Positions 13,971-25,902 of a stretch of DNA of 64,000 nucleotides are shown one piece after another. This stretch comes from Planococcus citri. Its lineage: Eukaryota; Arthropoda; Insecta; Hemiptera; Pseudococcidae. The stretch covers positions 31,610,580 to 31,674,579 of the forward strand of contig NC_088678.1 of the NCBI RefSeq assembly GCF_950023065.1. The letters run 5' to 3'. The position numbers and the translations under genes are program-made. Position 1 is the first letter of the stretch. The number at the start of each line of letters is the position of its first letter. The notes below the pieces were generated by a model, which did no database searches, was not told where the DNA came from, and saw only the letters and a program-made list of their open reading frames with translations.

Positions 13971-14809
13971 CTTTTTTTAATATTTATATATACTGGGATA
14001 AGATATTGAATTGCGCCCATTGTAGGGGGTCTCCTGGCCCATAGGAATGACATGACACCTGAATGTCCCAAAAAATGACATAGGTATACTTTGAAGAGCA
14101 AAGTATTGAAAGAAAATAGACGCATCACAGTAAAAAAACAGTGTAATAAACTCAATGATGCACAGTAAATGTGTAGTTTAGCCTTCAAACTTAGATTAAA
14201 ATAAAATAAATGCAAACCATAATTAATTACATTACAAAATTTCTCCAAGAGATTGTCAAAAAAGTTTTAAATGACAAATTAAAATAAGAACATTCGCATA
14301 TTATGTAACACAAATGTGTGTAGGGTGACAACGTCTTCAACAAGTCAAAAAATGCCAACTGTAAATACATAATTGCAATTTATACATAGTTTACAAGTGA
14401 AAAAAAAGTGAATTCAACAACGAGTTGTGCATAGCAGGTCAGGTAGCCTTACAACTATCAACATATTTTTTAAAAAGAAATAAAGATGCAAATTTCTTTA
14501 ATGAGAAAATATTGAATTAAATAAATTTTCGAATTTACCAAAATATAGTGAATTTGTCAACGTATGTAGCTATTATAAATTATCAGAAAATTTTTGAATC
14601 ATTCTTTCGAACATTTCTTCATGATAAAGTGAAATGCATGAAGATATCGTAGCAATAAACTGTTATCGAAGGTTTTATTAGTACAGTTTCCCTCAGTATT
14701 ACTCTGACATCAACTACAGTCATCAACTATACCTAAATAAGCGATTCTCATTAATATGAGCGTGCCTTACAACGCAGAAATTTGTAGAAAATTATTCCAT
14801 AAATTTTCT

Positions 14810-15226
14810 CAATCGTTCACACGAGTTTGTAAAATATGAATGGGTAATGGTGTTCTGACAAACTACACAGTACCATAAAACACAACTGGCTTTGATATCA
14901 AACCCTGTGCACACATCAACAGGTGTCCAACAAATTTTTTTAGAACGTAGTCTCTCTTAACTTGTTGCAAAATGTGATCAAGTTTTATCCACTTCGGTTG
15001 AATCAGTTGAAAAATGATCGAGATAAACAGTGCAATCGTTCACACGAGTTTGTAAAATATGACGGTGTTCTGACAAACTACACAGTACCATAAATCACAA
15101 CTGGCTTTCATATCAAACCCTGTGCACACATCAACTGGTGTCCAGCAAATTTTTTGAGAACAAAGTCTCTCTTAACTTGTTGCAAAATGTGATCAAGTTT
15201 TATCCACTTCAGTTGAATCAGTTGAT
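14810..15226. repeat. Direct repeat, two copies, 223-bp period
   Basis: Copy one runs 14810-15032 and copy two 15033-15226. Each starts caatcgttcacacgagttt and contains gacaaactacacagtacc and cttaacttgttgcaaaatg. A few substitutions and a small indel separate them. They lie inside the large transposon, left of its genes. The neighbouring DNA at 13970-14810 is AT-rich with no recognisable feature. Confidence 0.8.
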
Positions 15227-15401
15227 CATTAACCAGAAAAAAATGAACCTTTTTGTTTGAGTATGTACCATTCTCATTTCCCTTTATGTAAGGCTACCTT
15301 GGCCACTAATTACCAGACTATAGTTGCATCATACTTGATCTTAAATGATAAGAGTATTTTAATGAAAAGAGATGATAAAGAATTATTGTTTCTTGAAAAA
15401 A

Positions 15402-15953
15402 ATTGAGAGGGGTTTTGCGATAAGGGCCCTTGTGGTGATATTTCGTTTTTTTTTCAGGAGAGAAAAAACATCGAATTGCTTCGATTTTTTTTTTTTTTTT
15501 TTTATTTTTGGGTGCAGTGTTGTCCTGCGCATAGGTTGGATGGGAAATTTTGAAGAAATTCGTTCATCATCGCCTGATATCAGTGATTTAGAAAAGAGAC
15601 CTTGTGGTGAACAGCCAAATTTACACAACGTTACAGACTACTCCGCAAAAAAATACTGAGAAATTCGGATTAGCCATGAAATTTTACATAGGTAACAACA
15701 ATAAAATGATTTTTCCATCGACCTTTTTTTAAAAAAAAAAAATCAAAAACAAACAAAAACTATGTTTTTTGATTTCCCAAAAATGTGAGTTTTTGAGTAT
15801 TCATGTTAAAGTAATTTTTAAAACGAGAAGTTGATGAGATAGGCGAAATCTGATTACACCATTCGATTTCTCGTGAAAAAGTAAGTTGGAATCGTCAATA
15901 AAAAAAAACATCGAATCACCACAAGGACCCATATCGCGAAACGCCTCTCAATT
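15402..15953. mobile_element. MITE-like inverted-repeat element (~550 bp)
   Basis: The left end ttgagaggggttttgcgata followed by agggcccttgtggtgat is mirrored at the right by atcaccacaaggacccat followed by atcgcgaaacgcctctcaa. This gives terminal inverted repeats of about 37 bp with a few mismatches. Flanking bases are AT-rich (aaaatt and attatt), so the target duplication cannot be fixed. It contains a poly-T run at 15486-15503 and no coding sequence. It lies about 190 bp beyond the 3' end of the DUF4806 gene. Confidence 0.65.
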
Positions 15954-16142
15954 ATTAAATTTTGAATTTAACTAAACAGTTCTAGAATAAGATCTAAAAA
16001 ATCTGTAATTATAAAAATCTAAAAATACACGAAACGATAAATCTAAATTATAATTTTAAACAACTTGAAGATTTGAGACCTCCGAGCCATCTTAACCGTA
16101 AAAATTTTGAATTACGGTCCTATATACCTTCGATTTTTGGAC

Positions 16143-19100
16143 TTACGCATCTTCGTTATTCTTCTCTTTACAATTATCATGCGTATACCGTAACCACTTC
16201 GAAATTCTGGCAGGTATGTCCGCCGCTTCGTTTTTACCATGTTTTTCACTCAAAACTTCTGCAAAAAACAAATGAAAATGAAGAATTATTTACCTGTCAT
16301 GTAAATTTAATATTGTTCAGGTGTACTCACTTTCAATAACTTTGTAAATACTGGATTTACAAAATGTTAATTTGTTGTTTTGACCGGTAAAGTTTATTTT
16401 GTTGCGAACGATGCCTGGGGTCAGGACCGCCTTCATTATGACTGGTACTGTTTCCTTCAGGCTTTTCCCTCCGAAATCCGTCAGATAAGTTTTCTAAAAA
16501 AAAAAAAAAAATTATAACACACATATTTTATAAACGTAATTTTCTGCCCAGGAAAAAACGAAGAAACAGATTAATTTGAGATTTAAAAAACCCTTTCACT
16601 CGATGAAATGAACTCATCAAAAAAAAATAATTAAAATTTGAAAAGATTCACAAAATAAACTAGTTTTTATTTTTTTGTTGCGAGTGTAATTTCTATCAAC
16701 TTTTTCATAAAATACGTCAGAAAGAGGCCAAAATAAGGCAACTGAATAAAGGAGTCCCGATAAGGCCACTTTTTGGGCCCTGCACAGTTACCTTATCGAC
16801 TCGATCACTCATAAAATGTTGTAAAAAATGTCCCAAATACGAATCCCCATTTTTGGGCTCCAGGGGGGTTCCCAAAGTTGTGAATAAAAAAAGAATTTTA
16901 GGAACCACTGAGTATCATTTTCAAAAACTTTTTCAGCGTAAAATATCTGTTTGAACCCAATAAACGTTATGCGAGGTGATTTTTCTATTCTCAACCCTCG
17001 AGGGCAGCAATTGGGGGGTTTTGATTTTTGGAAAATTTTGGAACCACCATTTTGGACCTACCCCTCTAAGCCCCGCTAAAAAGCTGCTTACAGTTTATTA
17101 GTATCTGAAAGACCTCCATCATACCAAATTTTGAGCTCAATAAAATTTTGCGCTGGTACTCAAAAATCCAATTTTCTGATTTTTCGTAATTTCGATGTTT
17201 TGGGAATCCCTGGAAAATTAGAAACCTGTAATTTGCGCCAAACGTAACGTTTTGAAGTATATATTCAATAATCTAGATGAAAAAGATGAATAAAACTCCC
17301 TGTATATTCGTAATTTTGAACCCTTTTCAACTTTTTCAACAGACACGCAAAAATAGGGGTTAAATGGGTCAACTTCACCAATCAAAAGTTTTTTTCATGT
17401 TTTAAATAAAAAAATCATATTTTTTTGCAAACTTGAAATTATTTTAAATCGACTTTACGACATAGTGTCATCGCAATTTTTTAATATGTTGTTCAGCTAG
17501 CATGAAAATGTTGTCCATAATATATTTTTTTCAGAGTTTTTGAGAGTCGGAACGATATAAAAACTACATTTTGAAACTTTTTGAGCTAATTTTTGTACGA
17601 AAAAAAGTGACAACACAGATTTTTATGATACTATCAAAAAACTTTTCAAACCCCCTAACTATAGGAAAAACTTCCATTTTGGTAGCTGAAAAAGTAACCA
17701 GAAAAAAAACATCAAAATTCAAAAAAAAATCCTCAATTTCGCGAATAAAATACATCAAAACCTGGAAAAAATTGACACAAGTTTCAATAAAAAAAAAAAA
17801 AAAAAAAAAAAATGCAAACCAAAATTATTGAAATTGAGAGAAAACTAAAACGCGAAAAAAAAACAAGAAAGCTCCCCAAAAAATTCGAAATAAAAACATC
17901 AAGTCTTGAAATCCAAACCAAAACAAAACTCAAAAAAAAAAACTGTAAAAAAATTTCACAAAAATGTATGTAAGCTGAAGAAAATTACTGAAATTTGGCG
18001 CAAAATTAGGAGGAAATTTCATAAAAGTCACGAAAATTCAAGAAAAAAGGTTTCGCCGAAATTAAGAACAAAAATTTAGTCAGAAAAACGAACCCATAAA
18101 ATTCAAAATAAAATTATGGAAGGGATGAAAATGGAAAACTTTCGAAAATTCAGTTCAGGAAAAATCAATGAGAAATCAGGACATGGAACTCGCGAAAATT
18201 AAATTAAAAGTATGAATATCTACAGAAAAAACCACAAACATTTTGAGAAAAATCATCAAAAAATTTCGAGTAAAACTCAAGACGACTCAAAAGAAAAAAA
18301 TAATTCGTACTTGAAAAAAAAAATTGTTCAGAGAGAGAGAGGAAATCCTGAGGACCTTTCTCATAACTGAGAGGGAAAGAGAAAGAAGACAGGGATCGAC
18401 GAATAAAAGATATCAAGACTCCGAAAAAAAATCCACCACAAAAGATGAAAATGAAAAAACAAACTCATCAAATCATGAAGAAGCTTCCCTCCCTCCCTAA
18501 AAAAATTATCAAAATTCAAAGGAAATCATAACTTTTGGAAGAAAAAAATTCACAATTCCACAAGCTAGTTTTTTTAAAGCACTATGACCAGATAAAAAAC
18601 TGCTAAGAAAACAGTCCAAATTAAGGCAAAAAAATAACCGTAATTTAAAGCAAAAATAAAATCGTGAAAATTCGAAGTTAAAAATTCCATCAAAACTGGA
18701 GAAATCTTTGCAAAAATTTGAACACAAAAAAAAATGAAAATTGCGGGAAAATCATTGAAAAACCAAAAAAAAAGAATTCTTAAAAATTCAAAAGAAAAAA
18801 TTGTTATAAAGAAATTACGAGAATTTGAGGTGATAAAATTCAGCAACAATTCAAGCGAAAAAAAAAACATCAAAATTATTCAAAACAAAATCATTAAAAA
18901 AACCGCTACAACTCAAGATGTAAAAATCGATCAAAACAGAACCAAATCCAGTTAAAACTATCGAGAAATTCAAAAATAATGAGCAATACTTTGTTAAAAT
19001 TAGAAAAACCCCAAACAAATTCTAAAGAAAAACCATCAAATCAGGAAAAATGAAATTCGTAACAATTTTAATTTTTTCTTCTTCAAAAATTCTAGTTATA

Positions 19101-20900
19101 ATTTTGGGGGGAAAAAGGAAATTTGTAAAAAAAAATAAAAAAACTAGAAAAAAATAACTTTTAGTAACCAACATTTTTAGAAAGTAACCAAAAGTTACTA
19201 ATATGTAGCCTATGTAGTAATTTCAGAGTGTCAGTAAAAATGGATTTTTTATTTTTTTCAAAAAAATTGAAATTTACTGAATTTCTTGGGAAATTTGTTG
19301 TGTCTATTACAAAAAAATAACCATTCACTTCGAAAAGTACAATTTTTGACATTTTTAATGACTGAAAATGAGCGATTTTCAAAAAAATAAAATAAAATTA
19401 ACGAAATATAAAATTTCTTCGAGGCATTCGGGTAAATTCAATCGGTAGAACACCGGCATTTGATGTACTTTGGATGCGGGATCAAGTCCCATTCACGTCC
19501 GAGCAATAATAGAAAAAATGTTGGTCATTGAGAACTTCACTAATTCGAATTTCATTTATACACAATTCCTATGTGAGCCTTTATGCAGCATAAATTCAAA
19601 ATTTATAAATATTCTAACTAAACAAAAAAAAAAGTACTCGAGTAAAAATTCAGTAGGTATCTTAGTATGAATTACCATCGATTCGAAATAATCGACATCC
19701 TTCAGTTTTTCTTCCATTTGCATAAAATCATCCATGCATTCAAGTGGAAAGCTATCGAAGTCCATATGTCTTTTAGAAGAACGGGCCAAATCGATGACGA
19801 GGTTTTTAATTTCTTTTATATCATCTTGTTGACTTCTATTAGATTTCTCAATTAAGAAAAGCCGATTTTTGATATCGATGATATCTTCTTCTAAACAGAG
19901 GGAAAGCAAAATTCATATTATTAAAAAATAAAACTTCGAATACAGGTACGATGTATAGGTACGTGAAGTTTCTGGATTTTAAAACTCACCCAAGTATTTC
20001 ATTCGTTTTGGTTTCACCACAAATCGTTTCACGCGTTTTCTTTTATTTTCAGGAGTGGGATGAGTCGTATCATCACTTTTGTCCGTGTCTGAAACAAAAT
20101 TACAGATTAAAGTAAAAATTGACATTACTTTTCAAATTTTTTGAATGTTTTCGCGAAAAATATATATGCGGGGACGTTAAGTAGAGTGCTGGAAAGAACT
20201 ATACATATAATTTTGCTATTGCACTTTATACATAAATTATACTTTTTCTGTGAGTCATTTTTTTCAATTTAAAAAAAAATTGAACATTTTTTAGTGTAGA
20301 AATTTTTACATGCTGTTTTTTCTTTGATAGTAAAAATAATTTTTCGCGGCTCCAAATTTTTTTTCACGGATATAGGTAAATGTTTGAACTTTAAAATTTG
20401 TATTTTTACCTGATGTTATGTCGCTGCTTTCGTCGTCATATTTATCGGATTTTTCGTCATCTTTATGGGATTTTTCCTTATCTTTATCGGATTTTTCCTT
20501 ATCTTTATCGGATTTTTCATGAACTTCGTCCCTACGGGGTGCAATTAATGAAGCCGAACTGGATTGGAGAAGCTGTTCTTCGAGCGGCTTGCATTTATCA
20601 TAATCGTCTATTAATTAGACAACAAGATTTAAAATTTCCATCAAAGTATACCTTCTTACCTAAATTTTATACCTGATTTTTCAACTTACCCAAGACATGA
20701 TGAATATTTTCAACCGAATACACAGGCCATTTTGTATTAGGTTCTTTTCCAGATGAAATCCTTTTTACTGTAGCGTGTTTCGGAGGTGGGTAATAAAACT
20801 TCTTTTCACCTTCGATGAACCAACATGTTGGAACCGTACATATCTCCACGATTCCGCTGTCAACGTTTTTTGTTGATACAATTTTAAATGATGCCGCCAT
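16143..20900 (-). CDS. DUF4806-type accessory protein of the transposon, 6 exons, 333 aa
   Basis: Six exons on the minus strand join with consistent phase: 20690-20900, 20410-20607, 19990-20088, 19676-19890, 16331-16493, 16143-16258 (1002 nt with stop). Donors are GTAAGT, GTAAAA, GTGAGT, GTAATT, GTGAGT; acceptors end TAATAG, TTTCAG, TTTTAG-like and TTGCAG after T-rich tracts. The introns run about 80, 320, 100, 3180 and 70 bp. Residues 1-70 form a domain with CWFIEGEKKFYYPPP, like the N-terminus of DUF4806 proteins. Residues 98-131 are an acidic EKSDKDK repeat, and 152-158 (KRKRVKR) is a likely nuclear signal. Residues 171-295 match the DUF4806 pattern: a helical DIKNRLFLIEK segment, then FGGKSLKETV and NKINFTGQNNK. 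It ends EKNNEDA. No frame breaks. Role unknown; it is inferred to be a nuclear partner of the transposase. An additional 5' exon, or the in-frame ATG 30 bp upstream, is possible. Confidence 0.8.
16494..19675 (-). other. Large intron 4 of the DUF4806 gene
   Basis: About 3.2 kb between donor GTAATT (complement at 19675) and acceptor TTTTAG (complement at 16494). The content is A-rich low-complexity DNA (17700-19150) with poly-A at 17790-17811, a GC-richer stretch at 16720-17100, and a tRNA-like repeat at 19425-19512. No exon-like open frame was found in it. Intron status rests on the phase match and the continuous DUF4806 motif across the junction. Confidence 0.65.
19425..19512 (+). repeat. tRNA-derived SINE-like fragment
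   Basis: An A-box-like segment (ttcaatcggtagaacacc) is followed by a B-box-like one (gggatcaagtccc) at tRNA spacing. The body cannot form a proper acceptor stem. A related copy with gaatcaagccccattcg lies near 44575-44630. Interpreted as a decayed tRNA-derived repeat, not a functional tRNA. Confidence 0.5.
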
Positions 20901-22282
20901 GCTCAAAAAATATGTACCTTCTAAAATCAATCAAAACAAAACAAATAAAAATTAAAAACCCTCGTATTTCTACTTATTGGATTTTTTCCATGCTCGTAGG
21001 TATAATTATTCTGTAACTATCGGTCGTTTCAGAGACGATTAAGAAAGCTAGCTTATGAAGATCAACGTGAAATTAACTATACTGCTCAAACGAAGTTGGA
21101 GCAAATGTTATTAAAAAAAATATATTATAGCAAAACCAGCAAATTCTTTAAAAAACCTAAGAAATTCATAACTTTTGTACATACTTTTTGTAAATACCAG
21201 ATTTTCATACTCAAAATCATTTTTTTTTTTTTGAGAGAGAGAGAGAAAGAGAGAGGCAACTCTAATTATGTATTTAAGGGGTATATTTTTTCTAAAATCA
21301 GTACCTCCCACGTAGACGAAATGTTTTTTCGCGCTAGAAGGATTTGTACAAAATTTTTGACTCGTAAAAATTTTTCACATTGAACTTGGTACAGTCTTAT
21401 TTTTAAGAAATATTGATTTCCATTAAAAGAAATTGACAAATTCCTGAATATCAACTTTTGACTTGAAAAAAAAATAACCAACTTTCCAAAATTACGCTAA
21501 TGGAATATCAAATTTTTCTGCACAGTGAGATCCGGTGAGAATATAGAAATGGGATGAATTTACTTGAATTTTCAACAAAAAAAAATCAAAAATGCAAACA
21601 GTTTCGAAAAAAAAAATTAAAAATTGAGCATTTTGGGAATTTTTTTTCAAATTTTCAAATCGTCACAATTGGAGAAAGTACTGATTTCACCATCTCATCG
21701 TGAAAGGCTCTTTGAGAAAAAATTTTCTAAAATGAACAATTTCTGATTTTATTTTGAGAATGTTCGTATTTCGGGGAAACCAAACTTGAAATTTCAAAAA
21801 TTCCAGGAAAAAAACTTGGAAATGAGTTGACTGATTTAATATACCTACCTACTGAACATTAAGAAATATTGAATTTTTCGTCGCAGAGATCCAGTGAGAC
21901 TCATTTCTATTCATTTTTCACGAACTAATTTTTAGAAATTTTTCAAAAATTATGTAGGTAACTAAAATCTAATTGCTCCCTTCAAACAAAGTCAAATTTA
22001 TTCGTAAAAAGTTTTCAAATTTAAGAAAAAAAATTCTTAAAAATGAACATTTTGAAATTTTTTTCAAAAATGTTTGCATTTTAGATTTTTTTGTTGAAAA
22101 TTTAAGTAAGTTCATCCCCTTCATACACTACCGTTACTCGATCTATACCTAAACTTGAGACAATTGACGAAATGAAATCGACTGAGTACCTATAAAACCA
22201 CAAATGTTGAATATGAAATTAATAGAAAAATTTTGGTGTTACACATAAAAACTAAACATAAAAACTAAAACTTCGGCATAGT
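20901..22282. other. Intergenic region between the two transposon genes, with an inverted repeat
   Basis: About 1.4 kb, AT-rich. It should hold the 3' end of the transposase transcript and the promoter of the DUF4806 gene. A purine tract (gagagagagagaaagagag) lies at 21234-21255. An imperfect inverted repeat joins 21549-21600 (gatgaatttacttgaatttt...) to 22070-22118. Related gagatccRgtgaga words occur at 21525 and 21887. No gene was seen. Confidence 0.5.
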
Positions 22283-24694
22283 TTACTCCGGGGCTGCAAA
22301 ACGACAGATATGTGATATCGGAATTGTGGCAAATGTTTCTTCATCATCGGTAAGTGGCATTGCAAAGAGTTTACTTTTTATACAATTCAATGGGAACAAC
22401 ATCGGTTTCCGTTCGTTGAAGTGCGCCATTTCCACTTTGAAATAATTCTTCAGGAAACGTTCCTTTTTCTCAAATTTACCCAGCACTAGAAAGACGTCGT
22501 TACTTTTTAAGGATTTAATAATTTCTAAAACAACGCAGATATCATCATTCCGGGAAATCACGAACGAATTTCTCATTTCTCGTTTCTGAAAAATCGGATT
22601 TTTTGGTTTTGTCTTAATCGTAAATTCCTTCGTTTTTAATTTTTCGTACAATTCATAATGGCTTAAATCCGAATCACTAATAAATAATTTTGCGAATCGA
22701 TCCACTGAATGCCTTTTGAAAAATTCGATGTCTTCATTTCGAGTTAGATTTACAGCCGCCAACCTTTGATCTTTATACTTTAAAACAACTTGCTGCAACG
22801 GTAAGTTTCCCTGCTTTACAAATCCTTTTACCTTCTGTAAAAAACTTTCAAACTGAAAACAACAAAAGTTGTCCGCGGGACCGTATCGTAACACGTCTTC
22901 TGGTAAATGCGTTAAAGAATGAAAATTGTGACTGATCAGATCACCACCATAAATTTTTTCAAACTCCTTCAAAAATTTTGAGATCATCTTCTGTGCTTCA
23001 ACTGCATTTGTTTCGACATTTTCACAACCTAACAACAAACGACCTATTTTGTGAAACTTTAAAAAATTTTGATACATCTTCCATCGTAAGGTATCATGTG
23101 GAAAAAATATCTGACTCAAAACAATCGGACCCGTGTAAATTAAAAATTGTCTGAATTCGGTGGCTTTCCAGAACGCGAATTCGTCAATGTTTCGACAACG
23201 TCTCTGGAATTTGACAGGAGTAAACGGTTTGATTCTCAATAATACGGTATTCGCAGTTTTTATGTCATCGCTCGTCATTTTAACTTTACTTGAACCTTTA
23301 TTTACAGCAGTTTTTGGCAGTCCGTTTACCCAGTAATCTAACACTTTTTTTGTTATTCCCAATGACATCAGATGCATGTAATCGAAGGGGAATCCGAGTA
23401 TTACATCAAAATCGATAATATTGGCGATAGGTGAAAGTGTTTCTTCGTTGTTTCTCTTTCTATGATGATCCGGATCCACTACATTTAAAAAATCGGCAGC
23501 TGTTCTATTCACCGGTGTTTCTTCCTTTGGATTTTTTCTAAACGATGTTCGATTTCCAATTCGCTCGCCTCGAATCGAACAACGATGACAACTACTGTAC
23601 CCTGTATGACCTTTAATATCCAGTATAAACGCCTTCGCTGGCGCATCGCAGATAAAATTTTGAACACGTACCTCAAATTTTCTATCATCAATAACAATGC
23701 CATTATTAATTAATCCATTAACTTCGTCAACAAAGTCGGTGAGAAATTCGTCGCTGGTAACTGATTCCGTACCTTCCCCTTCCCAATACGCTGCCACCAT
23801 GATCACTTCATTACGCAGATCGCCGTCGACCTGCATCAATATTGGCCACAAACTTTTCTTAGAACTGCCAAACAACGGTAGCCCATCAACGTTTATTTTT
23901 AGCTTGATGATTCCGTCGTTTGGCATTTTGTAACAATTTTTAAAATTTAATAACCCACTCGCGACGCCAAAATAATAATATTGCCCCCCATTCGAAAAAG
24001 TTTCTATCCCGAGTTTAGTTCGTTGGCGTACCATTATTGTTCGGTAAGTAATCGGCATATCTTGAGGTTTAAAAAAATGTAATATGTCGTCTGTAGCAGA
24101 TCGTGTCAAGTTGTGTTTCAAAATTATTCGCCGAAACTCGTTTAATCTTTCGTTGTCAGTGGTCATCGGCGTTGAATCAGAGAAACTATTGTTACCATCA
24201 ATCACTGAAGATGTTGCATTGTTATAAATTGGAACCGTATCGGTTTCGTTCTTACTGTTTGACGTAGTGTGAGTACACGTTGTGCTAACTGAAGAGATAC
24301 CCGGAGAGGTTGTTGCATTATTCAAGATTACATTCGTAGTACAAGTTGTGTTCACTGAAGAGATAGTCGGAGAGGTTGTTGCAGTATTTAAGATTACAAC
24401 ATCATTCGAAGTATGCGACGTAGTGTGAGTACACGTTGTGCTAACTGAAGAGATACCCGGAGAGGTTGTTGCATTATTCAAGATTACATTCGTAGTACAA
24501 GTTGAATTCACTGAAGAGATAGTCGGAGAGGTTGTTGCAGTATTTAAGATTACAACATCATTCGAAGTATGCGTAGAAGTGCCCAACAATAGTTTCCTCT
24601 CCTTGCGAATTTGTTGAGCACGCCGTTTTGAAACGAAACGACCCTCAAATTTAACTTTCTTTTTACCGGCCGATATCCGGTAATTTTTCGCCAT
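22283..24694 (-). CDS. Transposase of CACTA/EnSpm-like type, 803 aa, intact
   Basis: A single uninterrupted frame encodes 803 residues. The N-terminus (1-36) is basic (KKK, SKRRAQQIRKERK), suggesting nuclear import or DNA binding. Residues about 41-146 are a Ser/Thr/Asn-rich linker made of two nearly identical 52-aa repeats. The core from about 185 to 690 has the hallmarks of arthropod CACTA-like transposases: INVDGLPLF (D270) followed by PILMQVDG; FICDAPAKAF (D350) followed by a HTGYSSCHRC zinc-knuckle-like motif (C369, C372); FPFDYMHLMSLG (D438); SHNFHSLTHLPEDV near 588-601; and FQFESFLQKVKG (E616). These are plausible DDE catalytic and metal-binding residues; assignment is from motif recognition, not alignment. 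No frameshift or stop is seen. It lies about 1.4 kb upstream of the DUF4806 gene in the same orientation. The start is the first ATG of the frame (24694), preceded by a T-rich stretch and TATATAA. No clear AATAAA follows the stop. Confidence 0.85.
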   Translation of the reverse strand: MAKNYRISAGKKKVKFEGRFVSKRRAQQIRKERKLLLGTSTHTSNDVVILNTATTSPTISSVNSTCTTNVILNNATTSPGISSVSTTCTHTTSHTSNDVVILNTATTSPTISSVNTTCTTNVILNNATTSPGISSVSTTCTHTTSNSKNETDTVPIYNNATSSVIDGNNSFSDSTPMTTDNERLNEFRRIILKHNLTRSATDDILHFFKPQDMPITYRTIMVRQRTKLGIETFSNGGQYYYFGVASGLLNFKNCYKMPNDGIIKLKINVDGLPLFGSSKKSLWPILMQVDGDLRNEVIMVAAYWEGEGTESVTSDEFLTDFVDEVNGLINNGIVIDDRKFEVRVQNFICDAPAKAFILDIKGHTGYSSCHRCSIRGERIGNRTSFRKNPKEETPVNRTAADFLNVVDPDHHRKRNNEETLSPIANIIDFDVILGFPFDYMHLMSLGITKKVLDYWVNGLPKTAVNKGSSKVKMTSDDIKTANTVLLRIKPFTPVKFQRRCRNIDEFAFWKATEFRQFLIYTGPIVLSQIFFPHDTLRWKMYQNFLKFHKIGRLLLGCENVETNAVEAQKMISKFLKEFEKIYGGDLISHNFHSLTHLPEDVLRYGPADNFCCFQFESFLQKVKGFVKQGNLPLQQVVLKYKDQRLAAVNLTRNEDIEFFKRHSVDRFAKLFISDSDLSHYELYEKLKTKEFTIKTKPKNPIFQKREMRNSFVISRNDDICVVLEIIKSLKSNDVFLVLGKFEKKERFLKNYFKVEMAHFNERKPMLFPLNCIKSKLFAMPLTDDEETFATIPISHICRFAAPE

Positions 24695-25900
24695 AGTTAT
24701 ATATTGAAAAAAAATGATACCTGTACTTACGTAACAATGTTAATTACGTCTGACCCGATAAAATCTGGAATTCTGGATAATCTGGAATCACACATTAAAC
24801 ACCTAAACACCATATGCACAACCGCAAAAATTCACTTCAATTCAATCGAATATATCGATCTAAAATTAAAAAACCATTTTTGTTGGCTTCCGTACTTCTG
24901 CGAAGACAATTTTTTATCATTCACGCTGTAGGTGGCCTTTTCACGCGTTTTGAGTAGCATACAGACAGCCAACGATATGTCACGTTCGTCACATTTCAAT
25001 TGATCAACACAATAGCGGTGAGGGCGCTCATTACCATATTTCAATTCAAATTGAAATTTATTTAAATTTCAAAGGATGACTTAATTTGTAAAGTTATTCA
25101 ATTTAATTTATTGATTCTTTTTATTTTGTCAGACTAACAGTATCCATACTTTAAAATTTGTAGTATCTGTACTTATGGTCATTGAATCAGAGAGTCTTAT
25201 TATTATGTATTCATTTAGGTACGAGGTATTAAAAAAAAAAGTGTGGTTTGTGTTTTAAGTGCTTTAATATTTATGAATTTTTAAAAAAATAAAATCCAGA
25301 AATTTTTAATATCGATTCTATAATAAGTTAATATTAATTACATGCCATCAACAATGCTTCAAAATTTCGATCAATTTCATATTCATAAATAATTGTAGCG
25401 TTCAAACTAACCTACTCGTACCATGATCATCTTTGGGATTTTTTTCAATAATTTAACGGTAAAAATTGTGAAAAACGTATTTGGATGAAAAAAAATACGT
25501 AATGTGTTGACTACAGTAATTTTTTATCCCTGAACGAGGAGAAAATTGATCCGAGAAATGCGACATACATGCGAGAGAAAAAGCTTTTGAAAAACTAGAA
25601 TTCAAAACATAAAACTATAATATTATCAATAGGTCCAAATGAAACGAAAGCAAAAACTTTCGAAAATTTATGATTCAAAAAATGAAACTACATCATTTTA
25701 GATGCAAAAATTTTATTTTGCTGTGTTCGAAATTTTTAAAAATTCGGTTCGCATTTGAATAGTTTAGAACACGAAATTGGAGGAATTTTTTGCAAGACTT
25801 TTTATGTGCGATTTTCGCATTTAATTCGCCTCTCCCAATTAAATGTAAAATTCAGATTCAGAATTTCACTTCCTTATTCAGTAAGACCTAAGAATTTTTA
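24695..25900. other. Upstream region of the transposase gene
   Basis: AT-rich and without a coding signal. On the minus strand the segment just before the start codon has TATATAA and a T8 tract about 10-25 bases upstream. A promoter probably lies within a few hundred bases. No CpG-rich or conserved element was recognised. Confidence 0.35.
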
Positions 25901-25902
25901 GT

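Noticed and set aside
16073..16339. 88-codon open frame on the plus strand
   Set aside because: Antisense to the last two exons of the DUF4806 gene, whose splice phase and motifs support the minus strand.
23697..23933. Open frame antisense to the transposase
   Set aside because: A shadow of the 803-aa coding sequence.
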